Positions 1 through 5,762 of a stretch of DNA of 5,970 nucleotides are shown piece by piece (position 1 is the first letter of the stretch; the number at the start of each line of letters is the position of its first letter). Origin of the DNA: JAWLDB01 sp041686915 (GTDB taxonomy: Bacteria > Bacillota > UBA994 > UBA5500); NCBI GenBank assembly GCA_041686915.1, contig JAWLDB010000164.1:1-5970 (forward strand), written 5' to 3'. The notes beneath the pieces are model-generated. The model searched no databases. It was not told the origin of the DNA and saw only the letters and a program-made list of their open reading frames with translations. The translations under genes and the position numbers were made by a program.

Positions 1-21
1 TTCACAACAGAAAGCAGGAAC

Positions 22-50
22 TTGTGGTGTACTATGCGTATTAGTACTAT
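22..50 (+). promoter_or_regulatory. putative sigma-A promoter of dgt-like gene
   Basis: TTGTGG at 22-27 is followed after exactly 17 bases by TACTAT at 45-50, giving 3 of 6 and 4 of 6 matches to the vegetative consensus. Transcription would start near 57, about 30 bases before the chosen start codon. The -10 box overlaps a perfect 12-base palindrome at 46-57. This is only a moderate match and no other promoter was seen in the 86 bases available, so the real promoter could lie further upstream. Confidence 0.35.
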
Positions 51-57
51 ATATAGT
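46..57. repeat. 12-bp palindrome ACTATATATAGT overlapping a -10 region
   Basis: ACTATATATAGT is fully self-complementary and covers the -10 box and probable start site of the putative dgt promoter. Such a site could bind a dimeric repressor. It is also AT-rich enough to arise by chance, so an operator role is only inference. Confidence 0.25.
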
Positions 58-72
58 GCAAATGCTGAGCCC

Positions 73-80
73 AAGGGGTG
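73..80 (+). promoter_or_regulatory. ribosome binding site deciding the dgt start
   Basis: AAGGGGTG lies 6 to 8 bases before the ATG at 87. It directly overlaps the in-frame GTG at 78, so that GTG would have no ribosome site at a workable distance. This favours ATG 87. Confidence 0.6.
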
Positions 81-86
81 TCAAAG

Positions 87-1085
87 ATGGAAGTCAGGTA
101 CATTATTGAGCAAAGGGAAGCAGAACTGCTTGCTCCGGTCGCAGCCAAAGCAGCTCTAAGCCTCGGTAGAGCATGGCCCGAAGAAGAGTGCGCCATTCGC
201 ACCGCGTTTCAGCGCGACCGCGACAGGATACTCCATTCGAAGGCTTTTCGGCGACTGAAACACAAGACACAGGTGTTTATACAACCCGAAGGCGACCATT
301 ATCGCACCCGTCTGACGCACACCCTGGAAGTCGCTCAGATAGCCAGGACTATCGGCCGGGCCTTGTGTCTTAATGAAGACCTGATAGAAGCAATCAGCCT
401 TGGGCATGACCTAGGGCACACCCCTTTCGGCCATGCCGGCGAACGAGCGCTGGATCAGTTGGTGAGCGGTGGGTTCAGGCATAACGAACAATCGTTACGG
501 GTAGTTGATGTGTTGGAGAAGTCCCACGGCTTGAACCTAACCCTGGAGGTGAGGGAAGGCATCCGTTGCCATACGGGCCTCGAAATTCCAGGCACCCTGG
601 AAGGACAGATTGTACGCCTGGCTGACCGTATTGCCTACATTAATCACGATATTGACGATGCCCTGCGAGCTGGTCTTCTCACCATTACCGAACTGCCAAA
701 GGAACCGCTTCAGGTGCTTGGCACAACTCATAGTCAGCGTATCCATACCATGGTGCGCGACATGATAGAAAGCAGCAGGGGCAAGAGTTGTATCGAGTTG
801 TCATCGCCAGTTGAGGAGACGATGACACAACTGAGGGATTTTCTGTTTGAAAATATCTATATCGGCTCCGAAGCTAAGCAGGATGAGGGAAAAGCTGAGA
901 GGATGATAGAGATGCTGTTTGAACACTACGTGCAGCATCCGCACCTGCTGCCTGATCCATATCGCAGAAATCTAGAGTACGAGGGTGAAGAAAGAGCTGT
1001 GGCCGACTATATCGCCGGCATGACAGACCGCTACATTATCAACCGCTTCGAACAATTGTTCATTCCGCGCTCATGGAACAGTTAA
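87..1085 (+). CDS. dgt: deoxyguanosinetriphosphate triphosphohydrolase-like protein (HD domain)
   Basis: This is a cytosolic HD-superfamily metal-dependent phosphohydrolase of the dGTPase family. The family hydrolyses dGTP (in some members other dNTPs) to the deoxynucleoside and triphosphate, and so controls dNTP pools. It has 332 residues counted from ATG 87. Early motifs are RDRDRI (43-48) and FRRLKHKTQVF (54-64). The HD metal ligands are visible as H78 (RTRLTHTLEV), H107-D108 (GHDLGHTPFGH, with H111 and H116 nearby) and D180 (LADRIAYINHD), with HNE at 132-134. The length is that of the short Firmicutes form, well under the roughly 500 residues of E. coli Dgt. An in-frame GTG at 78 would add three residues, but the ribosome site fits ATG 87 better. 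The gene is followed by its own terminator, so it is probably not obligatorily cotranscribed with dnaG. The exact nucleotide preference cannot be read from sequence. Confidence 0.93.
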   Translation: MEVRYIIEQREAELLAPVAAKAALSLGRAWPEEECAIRTAFQRDRDRILHSKAFRRLKHKTQVFIQPEGDHYRTRLTHTLEVAQIARTIGRALCLNEDLIEAISLGHDLGHTPFGHAGERALDQLVSGGFRHNEQSLRVVDVLEKSHGLNLTLEVREGIRCHTGLEIPGTLEGQIVRLADRIAYINHDIDDALRAGLLTITELPKEPLQVLGTTHSQRIHTMVRDMIESSRGKSCIELSSPVEETMTQLRDFLFENIYIGSEAKQDEGKAERMIEMLFEHYVQHPHLLPDPYRRNLEYEGEERAVADYIAGMTDRYIINRFEQLFIPRSWNS

Positions 1086-1133
1086 ACCTTGCAGGAATCG
1101 ACACATCCCTAAGCGAAATGTAGTAGCACAGCA

Positions 1134-1170
1134 CCTCATCTCCACTATCTATAGAGATGAGGGTTGTTTT
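1134..1170 (+). terminator. intrinsic terminator after dgt
   Basis: A perfect 9-bp stem, CCTCATCTC (1134-1142) with GAGATGAGG (1154-1162), closes an 11-base loop. It is followed by GTTGTTTT, a fair U-tract. It lies 48 bases after the dgt stop and separates this gene from the dnaG-rpoD unit. Confidence 0.75.
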
Positions 1171-1180
1171 ACTAGTTGAG

Positions 1181-1210
1181 TTCAGCGATTACTAAAGTGC
1201 AAACTATAAG
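1181..1210 (+). promoter_or_regulatory. weak candidate sigma-A promoter for dnaG-rpoD
   Basis: TATAAG at 1205-1210 matches the -10 consensus at 5 of 6 positions. The best upstream box, TTCAGC at 1181-1186 with an 18-base spacer, is poor. It lies upstream of the far better sigma-H match and could supply vegetative expression of the operon. It is listed because some sigma-A promoter is expected for these essential genes. Confidence 0.25.
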
Positions 1211-1234
1211 AAATTTAGATATTTTTCACAGAGC

Positions 1235-1261
1235 GAAGGAAATTGTCAAGAGATGACGAAT
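1235..1261 (+). promoter_or_regulatory. sigma-H type promoter of dnaG-rpoD
   Basis: GAAGGAAAT (1235-1243) fits the sigma-H -35 pattern RnAGGAwWW at every defined position. GACGAAT (1255-1261) fits the -10 pattern RnnGAAT fully. The spacer is 11 bases, within the 11-12 used by known sigma-H promoters. The transcript would start near 1268, about 40 bases before the dnaG start. In Bacillus subtilis the dnaG-sigA operon is known to have a sigma-H promoter, so position and context support the match. Activity here is inferred. Confidence 0.65.
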
Positions 1262-1297
1262 AGTGTTAAACCGGCTGCAAATGCAAGCTGGTAGACT

Positions 1298-1303
1298 GAG
1301 GAG
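1298..1303 (+). promoter_or_regulatory. ribosome binding site deciding the dnaG start
   Basis: GAGGAG directly abuts the ATG at 1304 but lies 6 bases before the in-frame ATG at 1310. Normal spacing therefore favours 1310, shortening the protein by two residues. Confidence 0.6.
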
Positions 1304-1309
1304 ATGAAG

Positions 1310-3145
1310 ATGGTTACCTTCCCGGAAGAATTTGTTGAACAGGTGCGGACAGCCAATGACATAGTTGACGTGATTGGTCAGCGTGTCCAGCTACAACGCA
1401 AAGGGAAGGACTTCTGGGGGCTTTGCCCTTTCCATTCGGAGAAGACTGCTTCCTTCAGTGTCAGCCCGTCCAAGCAGATATATTACTGCTTTGGCTGTCA
1501 CGCTCATGGCACGGTGATCAACTTCGTAATGGAGACAGAACGTTTGGCTTTTCCGGAGGCGGTACGTGCATTGGCTGCGCGAGCGAGTATTTCGGTACCA
1601 GACGATACACCTGTTTCAGAAGCTGCCCGTAATCTGCAGCGAGAGCGGCAACGCCTGTTCAAGGTCAGCCAGTGGGTAGCCGACCTGTTTCATGAGCAGC
1701 TGTTACGATCAGCGGAAGCCAAGACGGCTCGCGACTATCTTGAGCGGAGAGGCATATCCTCCGAACTGATCAAGAGCACGAGACTGGGCTTTGCCTTTGC
1801 TGATTGGACAGGGTTGGTACGGGCGGCAGAACGCAACAACGTTCCTATTGATGCTTTGGCCAACGTGGGATTAATAATCCCTCGCCAACAACAAGGTTAT
1901 TACGATCGTTTTCGCGGTCGAGTGATGATCCCAATAGCTGACGAACGGGGCCGTGTGGTTGCGTTTGGGGGTAGGGTGCTCGATGATAGCCAACCCAAGT
2001 ACCTGAACTCCCCGGAAGGCCCACTGTTTCACAAAGGGAGATTACTGTTTGGGTTGCACCAAGCGCAAACTGCCATGGGCAAGAGTGGAACCGCGATCTT
2101 GGTTGAAGGCTATATGGATGTGTTAGCTGCCTGGCAGCACGGCATCGAAAATGTAGTAGCCTCCTTGGGTACAGCTTTAACTCCGCAACAAGCCAAGCTA
2201 CTCAAACGGCATGTCGGCCAGGTAGTGCTCTGCTATGACGCAGATAATGCCGGGCAGCAAGCTGCAATACGTGGCATGGATGTACTACAGGAAGCAGGAT
2301 TGGAAGTTCGGGTAGCTTCGATGCCTGAGGGCAAAGATCCTGATGACTGCTTGCGGCAGTTCGGCGTTGAACATTTCCGTAAAGAAATCCTGGGGAGTGC
2401 CATACCCTTAATTGATTACAAGTTAAAGTCGCTTAGCCGCGAGTACCGTTTGGACGAAGTTGCGGGCAAGGCCCAATACGTGGTCGCTGCAACTGCCGTA
2501 ATTTCCCGTTTGAGCAACGCGGTAGCCGAAGCAGGATACGTGCAGCAGCTCGCGCAGCGGTTGCAGGTGCCCGAGGCTGCTGTGGCAGTGGAACTGGCCA
2601 AACACAAAGGTCGCAAACGTTCTCGCTCTGCGGATAAGATTGGTAATGACAGGAATACTACTATAAGAGATTCAGACAGGTTGGCATCAAATGCCGCTCT
2701 TGACCCATTTCTCAAGGGGTGCCGTTTAGCTGAAGGTAGGCTACTAAGCCTGATTATGCGTAACCTGGTGGGAGCGGAAGAGCTGTTGATGCAATGGCAG
2801 GCAATAGGTGCCTATGCTCATCCTGCTGATAAAGTGATTGTCGAGTTGCTTCTAAAGCAGCTGCAAAGCGGTCAAACTTTAGATGCTCAGCGTTTGATGG
2901 AACAGACAGAAGATAGCGAGTTGGGACAAAGGTTGGCTGAACTGCTGCTAACAGACTGTCCCGAGGAGCATAATGCCGGCATGGTAGCCCGCGACTGTCT
3001 GATCCGCATTGAGCAATATTCAATACGTCAAGCCATCGAGCTTTGTCATAAACGCCTAGCCAGCGAAAACGAGCCGCAAAACCGTATGCAGATTTTACAG
3101 GAACTGCAGGCCCTACTAGAGAAACAGAAGAGTTTGCGGACTTGA
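1310..3145 (+). CDS. dnaG: DNA primase DnaG
   Basis: Bacterial primase, which synthesises RNA primers for Okazaki fragments at the replication fork and works with the replicative helicase. It has 611 residues from ATG 1310, the usual family length of about 600. The N-terminal CHC2-type zinc finger shows C39, H42, C60 and C63 (CPFH and CFGC). The catalytic core carries the basic RNA-binding stretch around GGRVLDDSQPKYLNSPE (220-236). The TOPRIM fold follows, with E266 in VEGYMDV and D310 and D312 in YDADNAG, then KDPDD at 342-346. A charged, variable linker near 430-460 leads to a helical C-terminal domain of the type that binds DnaB-like helicase. All expected catalytic residues are present, so the gene looks functional. 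The neighbour rpoD starts 27 bases after the stop with no terminator between them, so the two form one transcript. A sigma-H promoter match lies just upstream. ATG 1304 is the alternative start. Confidence 0.98.
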   Translation: MVTFPEEFVEQVRTANDIVDVIGQRVQLQRKGKDFWGLCPFHSEKTASFSVSPSKQIYYCFGCHAHGTVINFVMETERLAFPEAVRALAARASISVPDDTPVSEAARNLQRERQRLFKVSQWVADLFHEQLLRSAEAKTARDYLERRGISSELIKSTRLGFAFADWTGLVRAAERNNVPIDALANVGLIIPRQQQGYYDRFRGRVMIPIADERGRVVAFGGRVLDDSQPKYLNSPEGPLFHKGRLLFGLHQAQTAMGKSGTAILVEGYMDVLAAWQHGIENVVASLGTALTPQQAKLLKRHVGQVVLCYDADNAGQQAAIRGMDVLQEAGLEVRVASMPEGKDPDDCLRQFGVEHFRKEILGSAIPLIDYKLKSLSREYRLDEVAGKAQYVVAATAVISRLSNAVAEAGYVQQLAQRLQVPEAAVAVELAKHKGRKRSRSADKIGNDRNTTIRDSDRLASNAALDPFLKGCRLAEGRLLSLIMRNLVGAEELLMQWQAIGAYAHPADKVIVELLLKQLQSGQTLDAQRLMEQTEDSELGQRLAELLLTDCPEEHNAGMVARDCLIRIEQYSIRQAIELCHKRLASENEPQNRMQILQELQALLEKQKSLRT

Positions 3146-3172
3146 TGTGTGTGTTTAGAGGGGGGATAACTC

Positions 3173-4291
3173 TTGGCCAAGAAAGAAGTCCAGATTGAAG
3201 CAGTAAAAGAGCTGCTCGAAAAAGGTAAAAAAGAAGGCGTATTAACCTATAAAGAAATAATGGATACGCTACAGGAAGTAGAACTGTCCCCAGACCAAAT
3301 TGAGGAGTTCTACGAGAGCTTGGCCGGCTTTGGCATTGAAGTCATCAGCAACACCAAAGCTGATAATGAACTGGTAACTAGCGACCTGGAAGATGATGAT
3401 TCTGAAGAGGATGCCGATGAAGACGAGGTAGACGTTACCGATATGAGCATCCCTGAAGGTGTAAGGCTGGATGACCCGGTTCGCATGTACCTCAAGGAAA
3501 TCGGGCGTGTTCCGCTGCTGTCTTCCGAGGAGGAAGTTAGCCTTGCCAAACGTATGGAAGCCGGTGACGAGGAAGCTAAGAAACGCCTGGTTGAGGCAAA
3601 CCTGCGTCTGGTTGTCAGCATAGCAAAGCGCTACGTCGGGCGTGGTATGCAGTTCCTTGACCTGATCCAGGAAGGTAATCTGGGTCTGATTAAAGCTGTC
3701 GAAAAGTTCGACTATCGCAAGGGCTATAAGTTCAGTACGTACGCAACATGGTGGATTAGGCAAGCCATCACGCGGGCAATAGCTGATCAGGCACGCACCA
3801 TCCGTATCCCAGTGCACATGGTTGAAACGATCAATAAGTTGATTCGCGTATCACGCCAGCTACTGCAGGAGCTAGGTCGCGAGCCATCTCCTGAGGAAGT
3901 AGCTGCGCAGATGGATATCCCGGTCGACCGTGTGCATGAGATCTTGAAGATTGCACAAGAGCCTGTTTCCTTGGAAACACCGATTGGCGAAGAAGAGGAT
4001 AGCCATCTTGGCGACTTCATTCCCGATGAGGATGCATTGGCACCGGCTGAAGCTGCTGCCTATGTGTTACTGCGCGAACAGTTGGATGACGTGCTGGGAA
4101 CGTTGACTGACCGTGAGCAGAAGGTATTGAAGTTGCGTTTCGGTTTGGAGGATGGCCGTGCGCGAACCCTTGAAGAAGTTGGCCAGGAATTTGGCGTAAC
4201 GCGTGAGCGCATTCGGCAGATCGAAGCCAAGGCATTGCGCAAGTTGCGTCACCCAAGCCGTAGCAAGCGTTTGAAGGATTTCCTGGAGTAA
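3173..4291 (+). CDS. rpoD: primary RNA polymerase sigma factor (sigma-A / RpoD)
   Basis: Housekeeping sigma-70 factor that directs RNA polymerase to vegetative promoters. It has 372 residues, the compact Firmicutes SigA size. Region 1.1 occupies about 3-60 and is followed by a very acidic linker (69-90). Region 1.2 includes DPVRMYLKEIG (101-111). Region 2 spans about 137-209, with AKRYVGRGMQFLDLIQEG for core binding and YKFSTYATWWIRQAI for -10 melting and recognition. Region 3 covers about 211-290, and region 4 ends with the helix-turn-helix TLEEVGQEFGVTRERIRQIE (332-351) that reads the -35 box. The start is TTG at 3173, 7 bases after a G-rich ribosome site (AGAGGGGGG, 3157-3165). The next residues, AKKEVQ, are typical of the family start. 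It lies in an operon with dnaG 27 bases upstream. No clear terminator is seen between it and the tRNA promoter at 4321. Confidence 0.98.
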   Translation: MAKKEVQIEAVKELLEKGKKEGVLTYKEIMDTLQEVELSPDQIEEFYESLAGFGIEVISNTKADNELVTSDLEDDDSEEDADEDEVDVTDMSIPEGVRLDDPVRMYLKEIGRVPLLSSEEEVSLAKRMEAGDEEAKKRLVEANLRLVVSIAKRYVGRGMQFLDLIQEGNLGLIKAVEKFDYRKGYKFSTYATWWIRQAITRAIADQARTIRIPVHMVETINKLIRVSRQLLQELGREPSPEEVAAQMDIPVDRVHEILKIAQEPVSLETPIGEEEDSHLGDFIPDEDALAPAEAAAYVLLREQLDDVLGTLTDREQKVLKLRFGLEDGRARTLEEVGQEFGVTRERIRQIEAKALRKLRHPSRSKRLKDFLE

Positions 4292-4320
4292 ATTGGCTTT
4301 AGTCAGCCGTTCATAACCTG

Positions 4321-4349
4321 TTGACGAGGCTTTGTGCATGCTCTATAAT
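4321..4349 (+). promoter_or_regulatory. strong sigma-A promoter of the tRNA unit
   Basis: TTGACG (4321-4326) is followed by a 17-base spacer and a perfect TATAAT (4344-4349). Transcription would start about 4356, a few bases before tRNA-Asn. This is the best vegetative promoter in the window, as expected for stable RNA. Confidence 0.85.
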
Positions 4350-4362
4350 AAGTATTGCACGT

Positions 4363-4437
<75 letters not shown>

Positions 4438-4445
4438 CTTATTTT

Positions 4446-4522
4446 GGGCCCATAGCTCAGTTGGTCAGAGCGGTCGGCTCATAACCGATTGGTCCTAGGT
4501 TCGAGTCCTAGTGGGCCCACCA
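4446..4522 (+). tRNA. tRNA with CAT anticodon: elongator tRNA-Met or tRNA-Ile2
   Basis: The cloverleaf is complete. The acceptor is GGGCCCA with TGGGCCC and the D stem is GCTC/GAGC. The anticodon stem GTCGG/CCGAT (one G-T pair) holds loop CTCATAA with CAT at 4480-4482. The T arm is CTAGG-TTCGAGT-CCTAG, followed by A73 and an encoded CCA; the length is 77. G1 pairs with C72 and the anticodon stem lacks three G-C pairs, so it is not the initiator. C4-G69 and C5-G68 resemble tRNA-Ile2, whose C34 is changed to lysidine by TilS, so the amino acid cannot be assigned from the anticodon. It follows tRNA-Asn after 8 bases on the same transcript. Confidence 0.95.
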
Positions 4523-4527
4523 TAATC

Positions 4528-4561
4528 TAGAGGTTAGAGGTGGGAGGGTAGAAGTGGGAAG
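4528..4561 (+). repeat. purine-rich imperfect tandem repeat after the tRNA genes
   Basis: TAGAGGT (4528-4534) is followed by TAGAGGTGGGAGGG (4535-4548) and TAGAAGTGGGAAG (4549-4561). The segment is almost purely purine on the plus strand apart from scattered T. GTGGG at 4554-4558 can pair with CCCAC at 4567-4571. It lies between the tRNA pair and their terminator. It may be a dispersed intergenic element, but copies elsewhere cannot be checked here. Confidence 0.5.
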
Positions 4562-4591
4562 CGACGCCCACGCCCAACTGCCTGTATTTTG

Positions 4592-4617
4592 AACCGCATC
4601 CATTGGATGCGGTTTTT
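4592..4617 (+). terminator. strong intrinsic terminator of the tRNA unit
   Basis: A perfect 10-bp stem, AACCGCATCC (4592-4601) with GGATGCGGTT (4605-4614), closes a 3-base loop. The last two stem bases and those after them form TTTTT. It ends the tRNA transcript and possibly read-through from rpoD. Confidence 0.9.
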
Positions 4618-4683
4618 ACTTGCATATGTTACGGCTAACTCTGTGGCTCTCAAATGACAGACGCATTTAAGACAGCCAAGATA

Positions 4684-4714
4684 AAGGGCGACCTTGCTAT
4701 GCAAAGTCGCCCTT
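4684..4714 (-). terminator. intrinsic terminator of the minus-strand hypothetical gene
   Basis: A perfect 9-bp stem, AAGGGCGAC (4684-4692) with GTCGCCCTT (4706-4714), continues after one mismatch into TTGC/GCAA with a TAT loop. On the minus strand it follows the stop codon at 4722 by a few bases and is followed by a short T-rich run (TTTAT). The stem is strong and the tail is only fair. It could slow plus-strand transcription too. Confidence 0.7.
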
Positions 4715-4721
4715 CATATGA

Positions 4722-5132
4722 TTAAGACAAAGTCTCTTTGCTGGCTGCAACTGCCGCCTTCATGTATTCACTGAGATCAAACTCGTATAGGCCAGTCTTT
4801 TGGTCATAAACGCCTTCGATGTTCTGTTTTAGCAAACCATTCTCTGCACCATAAACTCCAACAGCCGAGGCACAAACCTGGGCAGAACTGGACTTGCCAC
4901 TAATGGTCATTTTAAAGGTAGTTCTACTGTCAGCATCAGTAGAAGGCTTGATAAAAAGCTTGTTATTGGCTGTGCCAAACTGCACATACTCAATATTCTT
5001 CTCCTTCATATGACGAGTAAGAACTGCATTAAACCTAACCCCTTTAGGCCTAGCTGTAAAGGTGAGTTTCATTGTGTCATCTTTCTTTGCTTGTCTGCCT
5101 TTTGGAGCGGCTTCAAACCACTTTATTTCCAT
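4722..5132 (-). CDS. hypothetical protein, 136 residues
   Basis: I do not recognise this family with confidence. The protein starts MEIKWFEAAPKG, then has a basic stretch (KGRQAKKDD). A predicted beta-rich part follows (MKLTFTARPKGVRFNAVL, 21-38). Next is EYVQFGTANNKLFIKPS (48-64), a pattern of two strands joined by a turn. An SSSAQVCASAVG segment (81-92) holds the only cysteine, and the C-terminus GLYEFDLSEYMKAAVAA (114-130) is partly helical. There is no signal peptide, membrane segment or obvious catalytic motif, so it is probably cytosolic. The start is ATG 5132, because AAGGAG (minus strand, 5146-5141) lies 8 bases ahead; the in-frame GTG at 5141 overlaps that site. It is monocistronic, convergent to the tRNA unit, and has its own terminator and candidate promoters. 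The strong ribosome site and matched signals argue that it is real. A DNA-binding or phage-related role would be speculation. Confidence 0.75.
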   Translation of the reverse strand: MEIKWFEAAPKGRQAKKDDTMKLTFTARPKGVRFNAVLTRHMKEKNIEYVQFGTANNKLFIKPSTDADSRTTFKMTISGKSSSAQVCASAVGVYGAENGLLKQNIEGVYDQKTGLYEFDLSEYMKAAVAASKETLS

Positions 5133-5167
5133 ACATGTCACTCCTTCAGTAATATATCTTATCTAAC

Positions 5168-5176
5168 ATTATGACA
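5168..5176 (-). promoter_or_regulatory. candidate extended -10 promoter of the hypothetical gene
   Basis: On the minus strand TGTCATAAT fits the extended -10 form TGnTATAAT with one change. A start would fall near 5161, leaving a leader of about 29 bases. The -35 region is weak (TGTATA at 17 bases). It is an alternative to the promoter at 5211-5240. Confidence 0.3.
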
Positions 5177-5210
5177 TAAAGCTAACATACTATACATACA
5201 TCCGTGATAA

Positions 5211-5240
5211 ATTATAAGCAAGAGGTAACCTGATGGCCAA
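5211..5240 (-). promoter_or_regulatory. candidate sigma-A promoter of the hypothetical gene
   Basis: On the minus strand a perfect TATAAT (5216-5211) is preceded by TGGCCA at 17 bases, or by TTGGCC at 18 bases, each 4 of 6 to consensus. The transcript would start near 5204, giving a leader of roughly 70 bases before ATG 5132. Confidence 0.45.
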
Positions 5241-5527
5241 ATTGCATTAGTGCGGAGATTGTAAGAGGGTTTAAACCTGGAAGCTGAAGTTGGACGACAG
5301 CAGGAGTTAGTTGTCATTCTGTGTTAGTGACTTGCAGCAGAACGCGGCAGTTCATAAGAAAGATAAAGATAAACACGTACAACTGTGAGAATCAGGATAA
5401 GGGTCGACGAAATTGCTCTGAGAGAACTGGGTAATAATGACAAGATGTTAGAGCTGCGCCTAACCATATTCTGAGGATTACTTCAGCGTAGGGTGCACTC
5501 CGAGAATGACGGCCTAAAATGGCGGAC
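5241..5527. other. intergenic stretch without a recognisable gene
   Basis: Together with its flanks this is about 440 bases between the hypothetical gene and the tRNA-Val remnant. I find no open frame of useful length on either strand, no RNA gene and no strong terminator. It contains a 10-bp palindrome GGTTTAAACC (5268-5277). A plus-strand frame beginning at ATG 5233 encodes MAKLH, then a stop, then CGDCKRV, then further stops. That may be the remnant of a small cysteine-motif protein, but stops are about as frequent as chance predicts. The stretch reads as decayed or non-coding accessory DNA. Confidence 0.5.
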
Positions 5528-5556
5528 TTGCATATCTGCTTCCTTGGGTTTATAAT
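5528..5556 (+). promoter_or_regulatory. promoter of the tRNA-Val remnant, possibly also driving the integrase
   Basis: TTGCAT (5528-5533), a 17-base spacer and a perfect TATAAT (5551-5556) place a start near 5563, about 16 bases before the tRNA. This is the usual arrangement for a tRNA gene. Because the tRNA is broken and no terminator lies directly after it, the transcript could continue about 200 bases to the hairpin in front of the integrase. Confidence 0.6.
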
Positions 5557-5578
5557 TATAAGGTACACTAATCACATC

Positions 5579-5629
5579 GGGCGCATAGCTCAGTCGGGAT
5601 GAGCGCTTGCTTCACACGCAAGAGGGTTC
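5579..5629 (+). pseudogene. truncated tRNA-Val (anticodon CAC)
   Basis: The 5' two thirds of a tRNA are intact. They comprise acceptor 5' strand GGGCGCA (5579-5585), TA, D stem GCTC/GAGC (5588-5591, 5601-5604), and anticodon stem CTTGC/GCAAG (5606-5610, 5618-5622) with loop TTCACAC and anticodon CAC at 5613-5615. After AGGGTTC the sequence no longer fits. There is no T stem pair, and no TGCGCCC with CCA to pair with the acceptor. Some change within the variable or T arm region has removed the 3' third. The promoter is still present. A tyrosine recombinase gene follows, so the break may mark an attachment site or a later deletion at one. Confidence 0.75.
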
Positions 5630-5725
5630 AGAACGGCAGGACTACTTGCTTTAAAGCTCGATGGAACCGTGGTTTCTGGACTGGTGACAGCATATGGTCA
5701 TAGACAGACACTTTTAAGAGACTGT

Positions 5726-5762
5726 AGACCACTTTCTTGGAAACAAGGAGAGTGGTCTTTTT
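5726..5762 (+). terminator. hairpin with U-tract overlapping the integrase ribosome site
   Basis: AGACCACTTTCTT (5726-5738) pairs with the segment 5746-5758 over 13 positions, two of them G-T, closing a 7-base loop. It is followed by TTTT, as in an intrinsic terminator. The 3' arm contains most of AAGGAG (5745-5750), the ribosome site for the TTG at 5761, so folding would both stop transcription and hide the site. Confidence 0.65.

Noticed and set aside
1243..1271. TTGTCA-N17-TTAAAC as a sigma-A promoter for dnaG
   Set aside because: The -10 box matches at only 3 of 6 positions and the site overlaps a perfect sigma-H match, which explains the conserved-looking bases better.
3269..3817. Long minus-strand open frame inside rpoD (182 codons)
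   Set aside because: It is an antisense shadow of the fully conserved sigma factor gene, with no ribosome site or recognisable domain.
4295..4308. GGCT-TTAGTC-AGCC hairpin just after rpoD as a terminator
   Set aside because: The stem is only 4 bp and no U-tract follows; the tRNA terminator at 4592 is the likely end point for any read-through.
5268..5277. GGTTTAAACC palindrome as an attachment or operator site
   Set aside because: It is a short isolated palindrome with no adjacent promoter, repeat or gene start to give it a role.
5455..5466. TGCGCCTAACCA as a displaced 3' end of the broken tRNA-Val
   Set aside because: It resembles TGCGCCCACCA but lies upstream of the 5' part, lacks a T arm before it, and is a short match easily due to chance.
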